Shown here piece by piece: positions 18,211-28,535 of a stretch of 64,000 bases of DNA. The translations under genes were made by a program, and so were the position numbers. Source of the DNA: Micromonospora chersina. Its GTDB lineage: Bacteria > Actinomycetota > Actinomycetes > Mycobacteriales > Micromonosporaceae. Position 1 is the first letter of the stretch; every line of letters begins with the position of its first letter. The notes below the pieces were generated by a model that was given only the letters and a program-made list of their open reading frames with translations, had not been told where the DNA came from and ran no database searches. The stretch spans positions 6,386,001 through 6,450,000 of the forward strand of contig NZ_FMIB01000002.1 of assembly GCF_900091475.1 (NCBI RefSeq), written 5' to 3'.

Positions 18211-18355
18211 GGGCCGAGCCTAGTGCAGCCGTCCCGGGCCCGGGCGGCGTCCGCACCGCCACCCGGCCCTCCCCGGGCCCGGACCGGGGGCGACCTGCCC
18301 CGGCGGCGGCGGTCGGCGTCGGCGGCCCGGTCGCCCGCCGTTAACCTTGTCCGCG

Positions 18356-19471
18356 ATGGCCGTGCTGACTGACCCCCCGCCCCCCGCCCCCGCCGGACCG
18401 ACCGCGTCCCCCGACGGCGGGCGCCGTCGCGTGGTGGCGATGGCGATCTGGGGGATCGCCTTCGTGGCCGCCTGGCTGGCCATCGGCCTGCCGACCGACC
18501 CGGCGTACGCGTTCCTCTGGATCTGGGCGGGCACCGTCGCCTGGCACTCGTCCCGCCCGTGGCGCAGCCACCTGCGCTTCGCCCGGGACTGGATCCCGGT
18601 GGTGCTGCTGCTGGCCGCGTACAACCTGTCCCGGGGGTTCGCCGACAACGGCGCCACGCCGCACGCCATGGAGCTGATCGTCGCCGACCGGTTCCTGACC
18701 GGCTGGGCCACCGGCGGCGAGGTGCCCACGATCTGGCTCCAGGAGCACCTCTACCGGCCCGACCAGGTGCACTGGTGGGACGTGGCGGTCAGCTGGATCT
18801 ACTTCTCGCACTTCGTGGCGACCCTCGCCGCCGCCGCGGTGCTCTGGCTGCGCGACCGCGCGCGCTGGGGCGCGTACATGCGGCGGTGGGGCTTCCTCTG
18901 CGCGGCCGGGCTGGCCACCTACTTCCTCTACCCGGCCGCCCCGCCGTGGTGGGCGGCCCAGAACGGGCTGCTCACCGACGTCGCGCGGATCTCCACCCGG
19001 GGGTGGAAGGAGATCGGCATGCACGGCGCGGGCAACCTGCTCAACGCCGGGCAGATCGCCTCCAACCCGGTCGCCGCCATGCCGTCGCTGCACACCGCGT
19101 TCGCCCTGTTCGTGGTCCTGTTCTTCCTGGGGGGCACCCGGAAGCGCTGGTGGCCGCTGCTGCTCGCGTACCCCCTCGCCATGACCTTCACGCTGATCTA
19201 CAGCGGCGAGCACTACCTGATCGACGTGCTCGTCGGCTGGGCGTATGTCGGGCTGACCTTCCTGGTGGTGGGGCTGGCCGAGCGCTGGTGGGCGGCCCGC
19301 CGCGCCGCGCTCGCCCAGGCCGGGGAGACGCCCGCCGCCGAGCCGGTCCGGGCGGCCGATCCCGCGCCCGCCGGCCCGGCCACGCCGGCCGGCGACCCGG
19401 CCGCTCCCGCGCCCGCTGGTCCCCCGGCCGCTCCCGCCGCCGACCCGGCCACGGTGCCGGTCGAGCGCTGA
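18356..19471 (+). CDS. PAP2-superfamily membrane phosphatase/phosphotransferase
   Basis: 371-residue polytopic membrane protein with about six hydrophobic segments between residues 20 and 310. Phosphatase motif 2 is PSLHTAFAL and motif 3 is YSGEHYLIDVLVGW, the pattern of the PAP2_3 (inositol-phosphotransferase Aur1/Ipt1-like) group. Likely acts on a lipid phosphate at the membrane. The C-terminal 60 residues are an Ala/Pro-rich tail. The ATG at 18356 lies 8 nt after a TAACCT box (18342-18347), suggesting a leaderless message; the in-frame TTG at 18347 is less likely. Confidence 0.85.
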   Translation: MAVLTDPPPPAPAGPTASPDGGRRRVVAMAIWGIAFVAAWLAIGLPTDPAYAFLWIWAGTVAWHSSRPWRSHLRFARDWIPVVLLLAAYNLSRGFADNGATPHAMELIVADRFLTGWATGGEVPTIWLQEHLYRPDQVHWWDVAVSWIYFSHFVATLAAAAVLWLRDRARWGAYMRRWGFLCAAGLATYFLYPAAPPWWAAQNGLLTDVARISTRGWKEIGMHGAGNLLNAGQIASNPVAAMPSLHTAFALFVVLFFLGGTRKRWWPLLLAYPLAMTFTLIYSGEHYLIDVLVGWAYVGLTFLVVGLAERWWAARRAALAQAGETPAAEPVRAADPAPAGPATPAGDPAAPAPAGPPAAPAADPATVPVER

Positions 19472-19525
19472 CCGTCCGGTCGCTCGGTCCGGTCGAGCGT
19501 CGACCCTCCGCTCGCCCGGCCCGGG

Positions 19526-21265
19526 TCAGCCCGGGCGGCGCCGGTCCGTCCGGCGGGCGGCGTGCGACCGCGCGGTCAGCTCCGCCGCCAGCTCCCACGC
19601 CTCGGCCAGGTCGCGGTCCGGCGCGGCCGCGCCCGACCCACCGGCGGTATCCGCGTGCACGGTGGCCAGCCGCAGCCGCCGCTGCGCCGGCCCCTGGGTC
19701 ACCCGCACGCTCTGGATCCGGGCGTACGGCACCAGCGTCATCCGGCGGGTCAACAGCCCGGACCGGGTGATGAAGACCTGCTCGTCGAGGCCGGCGCCGA
19801 CCCTCGCCCGGCTCAGCGGGCGCAGCCAGCGGGCCCGTCGCGGCGGCAGCGTGTCGGGCAGCGCCGCCAGTCGTACGCCGGGGAGCACCTCCGCGACGAC
19901 CAGTTCGGCGGTGGGCGCGTCGCCGACCGGCAGCAGCCGGTCCGGGCGGTTCCGGTCGTCCGGCTCGGCGGCGGAGTAGCCGGCCACCTCCAGCCGCAGC
20001 CGCAGCCAGCCCTTCATCCGCCAGAGCAGCGGCCAGGTCACCCCGACGGTCTGCACCCGGTGCAGCGGCACGGTCTGCACCCGGGTCTCCAGCAGCCCGT
20101 TGCGCACCCGCAGCGCGTCGCCGTCCCGGTCCAGCCGGAAGCCCCAGTCGTCGAGCACCCGGCGGACCGGTTGCAGCACCACGCCGGCCATCGCGGTCAG
20201 CGTGCTGGCCACCGCGATGAACGACCAGGACCCCTCGGAGACGAACTGCGCCACCACGAACGCCAGGCCGAACGGGAGCAGGAACGCCTGCGGGGTGAGC
20301 AGCTGGCTGACCAGCAGGTCCTGGTTGCGTACGACGTGCAGCCGGCGCCCGGCCGGAGCCGGCGCGGGCGGTGCCCCGGCGGCGGGCGGGGCGGCCTCGG
20401 GTACGTGGCCGGTCACGGGGGCGCGGCCGGCCACGGCGAGCAGCCGCTGCCGCAGCGCGGTGGCCTCGGCCACGCTCAGGTACGCCAGCGGCGCCTCGGT
20501 CTTGCCCCCGCCGACCACCTCCAGCCGCAGCTCGGCCAGCCCGGTGAGCTGTGCGAGCAGCGGCCGGACCACCTCGACGGCCTGCAACCGCTCCAGCGGA
20601 ATCGCCCGGGTACGCCGCCAGAGCAGCCCCTCGTGCACCCGCAGCTCGCGGCCCACCACGTGATAGCCGGTGTTCCACCAGCTCACCACCGAGAGGACGG
20701 TGGCGCCGAGGACGAACACCGCCACCAGCACGGCGAACCAGCCGAAGCCGACCCGGGACAGCGTCGACCAGGAGAGGCCGGCGATCACCACGACCAGGGA
20801 CTTCGCGCCGTGCAGCGCCGGGCTCAGCGGGTGCAGCCGCTGCCGCGGCTCCTCCCCGGCCGGCCCGCCCGGCCCCGGCGGTCCCCACGGACCGGCTCCG
20901 GCCGGTGCGGGATGACCCGACCCGGACCAGGGCGGCACGGGGTGGCCGTAACCAGGCGGAGGCGCGGGTTGGCCGTACCCGGGAGGGGGCGTGGGGTGGC
21001 CGTACCCGGGCCAGGGCCCGCCGGGGGCGGCGTGGCCGGGCGGGTGGGCGTGGCCGGGCTGCGGTGGCCACGGGTGGCCGTTCCGTGCCGGCTCGGCGCC
21101 GGCGGGCGGCGGCCCGGCGGGCGGCGGCCCGGCGGGCGGCGGCCCGGCGGGCGGCGGTACGGCGGGCGGTGGTGGGGCGGGCGGCGGCGGGCCGGCGGGA
21201 GGGCCGTCGGTGGGTGGGTGCGGCGGCGGCGCGGCGGGCTCCGGCTCGGCCGGGCCGGAGCTCAC
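19526..21265 (-). CDS. Bacterial PH-domain membrane protein, YdbT-like
   Basis: 579-residue protein with an N-terminal Pro/Gly/Ala-rich region (about 1-150, including tandem GPPPA units) followed by hydrophobic pairs and three bPH_2 (YdbS/YdbT) domains: near YHVVGRELRVHEGLLWRRTRAIPLE, near LRVRNGLLETRVQTVPLHRVQTV and near VFITRSGLLTRRMTLVPYARIQSV (each named by its first 20 or fewer conserved positions). The GTG at 21265 overlaps the stop of the upstream YdbS-like gene by 4 nt (GTGA). In Bacillus subtilis YdbS and YdbT work as a pair and have been linked to resistance to certain antimicrobials; the role here is not known. The N-terminal Pro-rich extension is a departure from the Bacillus form. 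Confidence 0.8.
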   Translation of the reverse strand: MSSGPAEPEPAAPPPHPPTDGPPAGPPPPAPPPPAVPPPAGPPPAGPPPAGPPPAGAEPARNGHPWPPQPGHAHPPGHAAPGGPWPGYGHPTPPPGYGQPAPPPGYGHPVPPWSGSGHPAPAGAGPWGPPGPGGPAGEEPRQRLHPLSPALHGAKSLVVVIAGLSWSTLSRVGFGWFAVLVAVFVLGATVLSVVSWWNTGYHVVGRELRVHEGLLWRRTRAIPLERLQAVEVVRPLLAQLTGLAELRLEVVGGGKTEAPLAYLSVAEATALRQRLLAVAGRAPVTGHVPEAAPPAAGAPPAPAPAGRRLHVVRNQDLLVSQLLTPQAFLLPFGLAFVVAQFVSEGSWSFIAVASTLTAMAGVVLQPVRRVLDDWGFRLDRDGDALRVRNGLLETRVQTVPLHRVQTVGVTWPLLWRMKGWLRLRLEVAGYSAAEPDDRNRPDRLLPVGDAPTAELVVAEVLPGVRLAALPDTLPPRRARWLRPLSRARVGAGLDEQVFITRSGLLTRRMTLVPYARIQSVRVTQGPAQRRLRLATVHADTAGGSGAAAPDRDLAEAWELAAELTARSHAARRTDRRRPG

Positions 21266-21789
21266 AGGCCCTCCGCCCGGTCCTCGCCCAGCGCGGTGAG
21301 CCGGTCCCGCAGCCGGGACGCCTCGGCCGGCCGCAGGCCCGGCACCCGGGCGTCGCTGGCCGCCGCGGCGGTGTGCAGCTGCACGGTGGCCAGGTCGAAG
21401 GCGCGTTCCAGCGGCCCCGCGCTCACGTCGACGAACTGCATCCGGGAGTACGGCACGATGGACAGCCGCCGCACCAGCAGCCCGTGCCGGACCAGCAGGT
21501 CGTCCGGCCGCTCGGCGTAGCCCCAGGCGCGCACGGCGCGGACGATGGTGACCGCCCGCCAGGCGGCCAGCAGCAGCGCCACGCCCATCGCCGCGCCGAA
21601 CAGCCAGTGCCCGGCGAGCGCCCAGGCCACGCCGAGCACCACCAGCGCCACGGCGAGCCCGATGCCGAGCCGGATCAGCTCCACCCAGATCAGGTCGCGG
21701 GAGATGGACTGCCACCGGACGGTGTCCGGCCAGGGCTCCAGGGGGCCGGTCGGGGCCGGCGGCCGGCCGGCGAGGTCGTCACCGTTCAC
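21262..21789 (-). CDS. Bacterial PH-domain membrane protein, YdbS-like
   Basis: 175 residues: two adjacent hydrophobic segments (about 40-80) and one bPH_2 domain (RHGLLVRRLSIVPYSRMQFV then LERAFDLATVQLHTAAAASD). GTG start at 21789, 22 nt after the small upstream gene and overlapping the next by 4 nt, so the three probably form one transcript. Short YdbS-like partner of the longer YdbT-like protein. Confidence 0.85.
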   Translation of the reverse strand: MNGDDLAGRPPAPTGPLEPWPDTVRWQSISRDLIWVELIRLGIGLAVALVVLGVAWALAGHWLFGAAMGVALLLAAWRAVTIVRAVRAWGYAERPDDLLVRHGLLVRRLSIVPYSRMQFVDVSAGPLERAFDLATVQLHTAAAASDARVPGLRPAEASRLRDRLTALGEDRAEGL

Positions 21790-21811
21790 CCGGGTGATCC
21801 GCTGCGCTCAA

Positions 21812-22042
21812 TCACCCTTGGAGCGTAGGCGATCCGGGCACCGGTACGACCTCGCGCAGGAAGCCGCGCGCGTCGAGGAAGTCGCCCAGCGACCCGCGGT
21901 GCGTGGCGCAGGCCAGCCAGGTCTTGCGCCGCTCGGGCGGGTGCAGGCGGGGATTGTTCCAGCGCAGCTCCCAGATGGCGGGAGCGCGGCATCCCCGCGC
22001 CGAACAGATCAGCGGTTCGTCGGGGGGAGCGGGAGTGGTCAC
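21812..22042 (-). CDS. Small conserved actinobacterial protein with Cys-rich zinc-ribbon-like pattern
   Basis: 76 residues. CSARGC near the start and LACATHRGSL in the middle give a C-x4-C...C-x2-H arrangement suited to metal binding; the WNNPRLHPPERRKTW core is a conserved actinobacterial signature as I remember it. Some databases label relatives acetone carboxylase, which the size does not support. GTG at 22042 lies 7 nt after a TAGACT box (22055-22050), so probably leaderless. First gene ahead of the YdbS/YdbT pair. Function unknown. Confidence 0.7.
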   Translation of the reverse strand: MTTPAPPDEPLICSARGCRAPAIWELRWNNPRLHPPERRKTWLACATHRGSLGDFLDARGFLREVVPVPGSPTLQG

Positions 22043-22282
22043 CGGGGCGAGTCTAGGGCCGCACGCCGGAAGCTTTAGCGCCGGGCGGCCACGGGGGGAG
22101 CCGCCCGGCGACGGGATGAATCGTACACGCGCCGGACCCCTGGTTGTCCACCCGTGTTCAGGGTTTTCCGGGCCGCGGGACGGCGCGGCGAAAATCGTCC
22201 CTCTCCCGCCCTCGGCTCACAGGGAGGCATGACAGTCTTGATACGCACCATCCCGCGACGACGACCAAGCTGTGGAGGACCG

Positions 22283-23389
22283 GTGGCCCAGCCGACCACG
22301 CCCGACGCCCCGACCCCGACCGAGGCCGTGCCGGACGCGCCGCCCCCGGCGACCACCACCCCGGCGCAGGACGCCACCCTGCTGGAGCGGGCGCTGTTCG
22401 AGATCAAGCGGGTGATCGTCGGCCAGGACCGGATGGTGGAGCGGATGTTCGTGGCCCTGCTCGCCCGGGGTCACTGCCTGCTGGAGGGGGTGCCCGGCGT
22501 CGCCAAGACGCTCGCCGTGGAGACCCTGGCCAAGGTGGTCGGCGGGTCGTTCGCCCGGGTCCAGTTCACCCCCGACCTGGTGCCGGCCGACATCATGGGC
22601 ACGCGGATCTACCGGCAGTCCAGCGAGAAGTTCGACGTCGAGCTGGGCCCGGTCTTCGTCAACTTCCTGCTGGCCGACGAGATCAACCGGGCCCCGGCGA
22701 AGGTGCAGTCGGCGCTGCTGGAGGTGATGAGCGAGCGCCAGGTGTCCATCGGCGGCGAGACCCACCGGGTGCCCGATCCGTTCCTGGTGATGGCCACCCA
22801 GAACCCGATCGAGCAGGAGGGCGTCTACCCGCTGCCGGAGGCGCAGCGGGACCGGTTCCTCATGAAGATCGTGGTGGGCTACCCGACCGACGCCGAGGAG
22901 CGCGAGATCGTCTACCGGATGGGCGTCGCGCCGCCCGAGCCGGCCCGGGTCTTCGACACCCCGGACCTCATCGCGCTCCAGCACAAGGCCGACCAGGTCT
23001 TCGTGCACAACGCGCTCGTCGACTACGCGGTCCGGCTGGTCCTCGCCACCCGGGCCCCCGCCGAGCACGGCATGCCGGACGTCGCGCAGCTCATCCAGTA
23101 CGGCGCGAGCCCGCGCGCCTCGCTCGGCCTGGTCCGGGCCAGCCGGGCGCTGGCCCTGCTGCGTGGCCGGGACTACGCCCTGCCGCAGGACGTGCAGGAC
23201 ATCGCCCCGGACATCCTGCGGCACCGGCTGGTGCTCAGCTACGACGCGCTCGCCGACGACGTGCCCGCCGACCACATCGTGCACCGGGTGATGTCGACGA
23301 TCCCGCTGCCCGCGGTCGCGCCCCGGCAGCAGGCCACGCCGCCGCCACCGGCCGTCCCGCACAACGGCTGGCCCGGGCAGCGGCCGTGA
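22283..23389 (+). CDS. MoxR-family AAA+ ATPase
   Basis: 368-residue MoxR ATPase: Walker A EGVPGVAKT, Walker B FLLADEINR, sensor-1 region MATQNPIEQEGVYPLPEAQ and the C-terminal lid domain. MoxR proteins act as chaperones that work with VWA-domain partners, which follow directly. The GTG at 22283 has a GGAGG 4 nt upstream; the ATG at 22229 has a GGGAGG only 1 nt away and was rejected. The gene ends in a GTGA overlap with DUF58. Same order as moxR1-Rv1480-Rv1481 in M. tuberculosis. Confidence 0.92.
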   Translation: MAQPTTPDAPTPTEAVPDAPPPATTTPAQDATLLERALFEIKRVIVGQDRMVERMFVALLARGHCLLEGVPGVAKTLAVETLAKVVGGSFARVQFTPDLVPADIMGTRIYRQSSEKFDVELGPVFVNFLLADEINRAPAKVQSALLEVMSERQVSIGGETHRVPDPFLVMATQNPIEQEGVYPLPEAQRDRFLMKIVVGYPTDAEEREIVYRMGVAPPEPARVFDTPDLIALQHKADQVFVHNALVDYAVRLVLATRAPAEHGMPDVAQLIQYGASPRASLGLVRASRALALLRGRDYALPQDVQDIAPDILRHRLVLSYDALADDVPADHIVHRVMSTIPLPAVAPRQQATPPPPAVPHNGWPGQRP

Positions 23390-24360
23390 CCCCACCCACC
23401 CGACTGCCGGCCAGCGGCGACCGGTCCGGCGCCGTCCTCGCCCGGTTGCAGCTCATGGTCACCCGGAAGCTGGACGGGTTGCTCCAGGGCGACTACGCGG
23501 GGCTGCTGCCGGGCCCGGGCAGCGAGGCGGGGGAGTCCCGCGAGTACCGGCCCGGCGACGACGTGCGCCGCATGGACTGGCCGGTCACGGCCCGCACCAC
23601 CATGCCGCACGTCCGGCGTACGGTGGCCGACCGGGAACTGGAGACGTGGCTGGCGGTCGACCTCTCGGCCAGCCTCGACTTCGGCACCGGGCGGTGGCTC
23701 AAGCGGGACGTGGTGGTCGCCGCCGCGGCCGCCCTGGCCCACCTGACCGTCCGGGGCGGCAACCGGATCGGCGCGGTGGTCGGCACGGGCGCGCCCGCGC
23801 CGGCCGGCCGGTGGCGGGGCGGCTCCCCGCCCGCCGGGCCGGGCTCGCTGCACCGGCTGCCCGCCCGGGCCGGGCGCAAGGAGGCGCAGGGGCTGCTGCG
23901 GGCCATCGCGGGCACCGAGGTCCGGCCCGGCCGCAGCGACCTGGGCGTCCTCGTCGACATGCTCAACCGCCCGCCGCGCCGGCGGGGCGTGGCGGTGGTG
24001 ATCTCCGACTTCCTCGCGCCGCCCCAGCAGTGGGGCCGGCCGCTCCGTAAGCTGCGGGTCCGGCACGACGTGCTGGCCGTCGAGGTCGTCGACCCGCGCG
24101 AGCTGGAACTGCCCGACGTGGGGGTGCTGCCGGTGGTCGACCCGGAGACCGGCGAGCTGCACGAGGTGCAGACCGCCGACCCGGGCCTGCGCCGCCGGTA
24201 CGCCGAGGCGGCGGCCGCCCAGCGCGCGGCGATCGCCGCCGAGCTGCGCACCGCCGGCGCGGCCCACCTGCGACTGCGTACCGACCGAGACTGGCTGCTG
24301 GACATGGTGCGTTTCGTGGCCGCGCAGCGGCACGCCCGCACCCGAGGGACGACCCGATGA
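23386..24360 (+). CDS. DUF58 domain protein (MoxR partner)
   Basis: 324 residues. The DUF58 signature SREYRPGDDVRRMDWPVTAR is clear, followed by a degenerate VWA-like fold (LAVDLSASLDF, then VAVVISDFLAP). Predicted cytoplasmic partner of MoxR. The GTG at 23386 overlaps the moxR stop, and the gene in turn overlaps the next by ATGA (24357-24360), so the three products should be made in coupled amounts. Counterpart of Rv1480. Confidence 0.9.
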   Translation: MTPPTRLPASGDRSGAVLARLQLMVTRKLDGLLQGDYAGLLPGPGSEAGESREYRPGDDVRRMDWPVTARTTMPHVRRTVADRELETWLAVDLSASLDFGTGRWLKRDVVVAAAAALAHLTVRGGNRIGAVVGTGAPAPAGRWRGGSPPAGPGSLHRLPARAGRKEAQGLLRAIAGTEVRPGRSDLGVLVDMLNRPPRRRGVAVVISDFLAPPQQWGRPLRKLRVRHDVLAVEVVDPRELELPDVGVLPVVDPETGELHEVQTADPGLRRRYAEAAAAQRAAIAAELRTAGAAHLRLRTDRDWLLDMVRFVAAQRHARTRGTTR

Positions 24361-25307
24361 TCCGTTTTCTGCAACCGTGGTGGCTGCTGGCCGTGCTGCC
24401 GGTGCTCGCCCTGGCCGCCGCGTACGTCTGGCGGCAGCTGCACCGCCGGCAGTACGCCATGCGGTTCACCAACGTGGACCTGCTGCGCACCCTGGCGCCG
24501 AAGGGGCTGGGCTGGCGGCGGCACGCGGCGGCGACCGCCTTCCTGCTGTGCCTGCTGGTGCTCGCCACCGGGCTGGCCCGGCCGGCGATCGACACCAAGG
24601 AGCCCCTGGAACGGGCGACCGTGATGCTCGCCATCGACGTGTCGCTGTCCATGCAGGCCGACGACGTGGCGCCGAACCGGCTGGAGGCCGCGCAGGAGGC
24701 GGCCAAGCAGTTCGTCGGCGAGCTGCCGGAGAGCTACAACCTCGGGCTGGTCTCGTTCGCCAAGTCGGCGAACGTGCTGGTCCCGCCGACCAAGGACCGG
24801 GGCGCCGTGACCACCGCCATCGACGGCCTGGTGCTGGCCGAGGCGACCGCCACCGGCGAGGCGGTCTTCACCTGCCTGGAGGCGATCCGTTCGGTGCCGG
24901 CGGACGGCGCGGCCGGCATCCCGCCGGCCCGGATCGTGCTGCTCTCCGACGGCTACCGCACCTCGGGCCGGTCGGTGGAGGAGGCGGCCGCGGCGGCGCA
25001 GGCGGCCAACGTGCCGGTCTCCACCATCGCGTTCGGCACCGACTCGGGGCAGGTGGACATCGGCGGCCAGCTCCAGCGGGTGCCGGTGGACCGGATGGCG
25101 CTGTCGCAGCTCGCCGAGACCACGCAGGGCTACTTCTACGAGGCGGCCTCGGTCAGCGAGCTGAAGCAGGTCTACCAGGACATGGGCAGCTCGATCGGGT
25201 TCCGGACCGAGCCGCGGGAGATCACCCAGTGGTACGCGGGCATCGCGCTGCTCCTCGCGCTCTGCGCGGGGGCGCTGAGCCTGCTCTGGTCGTCCCGCCT
25301 GATCTGA
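24357..25307 (+). CDS. VWA-domain membrane protein (BatA-like)
   Basis: 316 residues: hydrophobic segments at about 7-23 and 62-78, a von Willebrand A domain with the MIDAS motif DVSLS (about residue 91), Thr/Ser-rich metal loops (SEATATGEAVF-type region) and LLSDG, and a C-terminal transmembrane helix. Counterpart of Rv1481. With MoxR and DUF58 it forms a MoxR-VWA chaperone module at the membrane; client unknown. Confidence 0.9.
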   Translation: MIRFLQPWWLLAVLPVLALAAAYVWRQLHRRQYAMRFTNVDLLRTLAPKGLGWRRHAAATAFLLCLLVLATGLARPAIDTKEPLERATVMLAIDVSLSMQADDVAPNRLEAAQEAAKQFVGELPESYNLGLVSFAKSANVLVPPTKDRGAVTTAIDGLVLAEATATGEAVFTCLEAIRSVPADGAAGIPPARIVLLSDGYRTSGRSVEEAAAAAQAANVPVSTIAFGTDSGQVDIGGQLQRVPVDRMALSQLAETTQGYFYEAASVSELKQVYQDMGSSIGFRTEPREITQWYAGIALLLALCAGALSLLWSSRLI

Positions 25308-25338
25308 GGCGGGACGACAGGGGACGGGCCGGCGGTGG

Positions 25339-25425
25339 TCAGTGACCGCCGCCGGCCAGCACGAAGAGGACGGCCACCCAGACGGCGGCGAGGGTGAAGC
25401 CCAGCGGGGCGACGTAACGGCTCAT
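25339..25425 (-). CDS. 28-residue single-pass membrane peptide
   Basis: An ORF too short for ordinary gene finding: ATG at 25425 (minus strand), stop at 25339, encoding MSRYVAPLGFTLAAVWVAVL followed by FVLAGGGH. Nearly all of it is one transmembrane helix, with one Arg at the start and a GGGH tail. A GGAGCAG lies about 9 nt upstream. Relatives beginning MSRY with a GGGH end occur in other actinomycetes in my memory, unverified. It lies opposite in direction to the MoxR module and fabG. Function unknown. Confidence 0.6.
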   Translation of the reverse strand: MSRYVAPLGFTLAAVWVAVLFVLAGGGH

Positions 25426-26605
<1,180 letters not shown>

Positions 26606-26628
26606 GAAAGTACGGAGGAGATAGCACA

Positions 26629-27396
26629 ATGTCCGGACTCCTGGCCGGTAAGCGGCTGCTGGTCACCGGCGTCATCACCGACGCCTCGATCGCCTTCTCG
26701 GTGGCGAAGCTCGCCCAGGAGAACGGCGCGCAGGTCGTGCTCACCGGCTACGGCCGGCTCTCCCTGGTCGAGCGGATCGCCAAGCGGCTGCCCGAGCCGG
26801 CGCCGGTGATCGAGCTGGACGTCACCAGCACCGAGCACCTCGCCGGCCTGGCCGACCGGGTGCGCGAGCACGTCGACGGCCTCGACGGCGTGGTGCACTC
26901 CATCGGCTTCGCCCCGCAGAGCTGCCTCGGCGGCGGCTTCCTCGACGCGCCCTGGGAGGACGTGGCGACCGCCCTCCAGGTCTCCACGTACTCCTACAAG
27001 TCCCTGGCCATGGCGGCGCTGCCGCTGATGTCGGCGGGCGGCGCCGTGGTGGGCCTCACCTTCGACGCCACCAAGGCGTGGCCGGTCTACGACTGGATGG
27101 GCGTGGCCAAGGCCGGGCTGGAGTCCGCCTCCCGCTACCTGGCCCTGCACCTGGGCAAGCAGGGCATCCGCAGCAACCTGGTCGCCGCCGGGCCGCTGCG
27201 CACCATCGCCGCCAAGTCCATCCCCGGCTTCGACCAGTTCGAGGACGCCTGGACCGAGCGCGCCCCGCTGGGCTGGAACCTCACCGACCAGGAGCCGGCC
27301 GCCCGGGCCTGCCTGGCGCTGCTCTCCGACTGGTTCCCGGCCACCACCGGCGAGATCGTCCACGTCGACGGCGGCTACCACGCGATCGGCGCCTGA
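26629..27396 (+). CDS. fabI: Enoyl-ACP reductase (NADH), InhA/FabI type
   Basis: 255 residues. Catalyses the last reductive step of fatty acid elongation. [11 protein letters not shown] is the FabI/InhA cofactor motif, and [10 protein letters not shown] carries Ser91, equivalent to Ser94 of InhA. Tyr154 and Lys161 form Y-x2-M-x3-K, with Phe145 where InhA has Phe149. Sequence is markedly InhA-like. ATG at 26629 behind GGAGGAGA. Lies between fabG and hemH. Confidence 0.93.
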   Translation: MSGLLAGKRLLVTGVITDASIAFSVAKLAQENGAQVVLTGYGRLSLVERIAKRLPEPAPVIELDVTSTEHLAGLADRVREHVDGLDGVVHSIGFAPQSCLGGGFLDAPWEDVATALQVSTYSYKSLAMAALPLMSAGGAVVGLTFDATKAWPVYDWMGVAKAGLESASRYLALHLGKQGIRSNLVAAGPLRTIAAKSIPGFDQFEDAWTERAPLGWNLTDQEPAARACLALLSDWFPATTGEIVHVDGGYHAIGA

Positions 27397-27467
27397 CACC
27401 GGGCGCGAAACCTGCTCGACCCGGGGTGGTCGCCGGACCGGCACGGCCGTCGGGGGAGAATGGAACC

Positions 27468-28499
27468 ATGGCGTACGACGCGTTGGTGCTGGTCTCCTTC
27501 GGCGGCCCCGAGCGGCCCGAGGACGTGCTGCCCTTCCTGCAGAACGTGACCCGGGGGCGGGGCGTGCCGCCGGAGCGGCTCGCCGAGGTCGCCGAGCACT
27601 ACCTGCACTTCGGCGGGGTGTCCCCGATCAACCAGCAGTGCCGTGACCTGCTCGCGGCGATCCGGGCGGACTTCGCCGCGCACGGCGTCGACCTGCCGGT
27701 CTACTGGGGCAACCGGAACTGGGACCCGATGCTCGCCGACACCGTGGCGCAGATGCGCGACGACGGCATCCAGCGCGCCCTCGCGTTCGTCACCAGCGCC
27801 TACGGCGGCTACTCGTCCTGCCGGCAGTACCAGGAGGACATCGCCTCGGCCCGGGCCGCCGTCGGCCCGGACGCCCCGCTGATCGAGAAACTGCGGCAGT
27901 TCTGGGACCATCCGGGCTTCGTCGAGCCGCACGCCGACGCGGTCCGGGCCGCGCTGGCGCAGCTCGACCCGGCCCGGCGGGACAGCACCCGGCTGGTGTT
28001 CACGGCGCACTCGGTGCCGGTGTCGGCGGCCGCCACCGCCGGCCCGCACGGCGGCCGCTACACCGCCCAGCTCGAGGAGGCCGCCCGGCTGGTGCACGCC
28101 GCCGCCGCGCCGGATCTGCCCTACGACCTGGTCTGGCAGAGCCGCTCCGGTCCGCCGCAGGTGCCGTGGCTGGAGCCGGACATCAACGACCACCTGGCCA
28201 CGCTGGCCGGCCAGGGCGTGACCGGCGTGGTGGTCAGCCCGATCGGGTTCGTCTCCGACCACCTCGAGGTGGTCTGGGACCTGGACACCGAGGCCCTCGA
28301 CACGGCCAAGCAACTGGGCCTGGACTTCGTCCGCGCCGGCACGCCCGGCACCGACCCCCGGTTCGTGGCGATGGTCCGCGAGCTGGTGCTGGAACGGCAC
28401 GCTCCGGACGGCGAGCGATACTTCCGCCGCCTCGGCGAGCTGCCCACCTGGGACACCTGCCCGGCGCTGTGCTGCGTGCCCCCGGCCCGCCGGCCCTGA
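27468..28499 (+). CDS. hemH: Ferrochelatase, [2Fe-2S] actinobacterial (coproporphyrin) type
   Basis: Inserts Fe(II) into a porphyrin; actinobacterial members act on coproporphyrin III. 343 residues. Active-site His is in VFTAHSVP and the acidic partner in [13 protein letters not shown]. Cys118 (SAYGGYSSC) and Cys331, Cys335, Cys336 (WDTCPALCC) match the four-cysteine iron-sulfur cluster known from the M. tuberculosis enzyme. The start at 27468 is preceded by GGGGGAGA. 71 nt after fabI, as in the mycobacterial inhA-hemZ arrangement. Confidence 0.94.
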   Translation: MAYDALVLVSFGGPERPEDVLPFLQNVTRGRGVPPERLAEVAEHYLHFGGVSPINQQCRDLLAAIRADFAAHGVDLPVYWGNRNWDPMLADTVAQMRDDGIQRALAFVTSAYGGYSSCRQYQEDIASARAAVGPDAPLIEKLRQFWDHPGFVEPHADAVRAALAQLDPARRDSTRLVFTAHSVPVSAAATAGPHGGRYTAQLEEAARLVHAAAAPDLPYDLVWQSRSGPPQVPWLEPDINDHLATLAGQGVTGVVVSPIGFVSDHLEVVWDLDTEALDTAKQLGLDFVRAGTPGTDPRFVAMVRELVLERHAPDGERYFRRLGELPTWDTCPALCCVPPARRP

Positions 28500-28535
28500 G
28501 CCGGACCACCTCCGACAAACCCGTGGGGACGACAC

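Noticed and set aside
22229..22282. Upstream ATG as the moxR start
   Set aside because: Its Shine-Dalgarno-like GGGAGG is only 1 nt away; the GTG at 22283 is better placed, though the longer form is not excluded.
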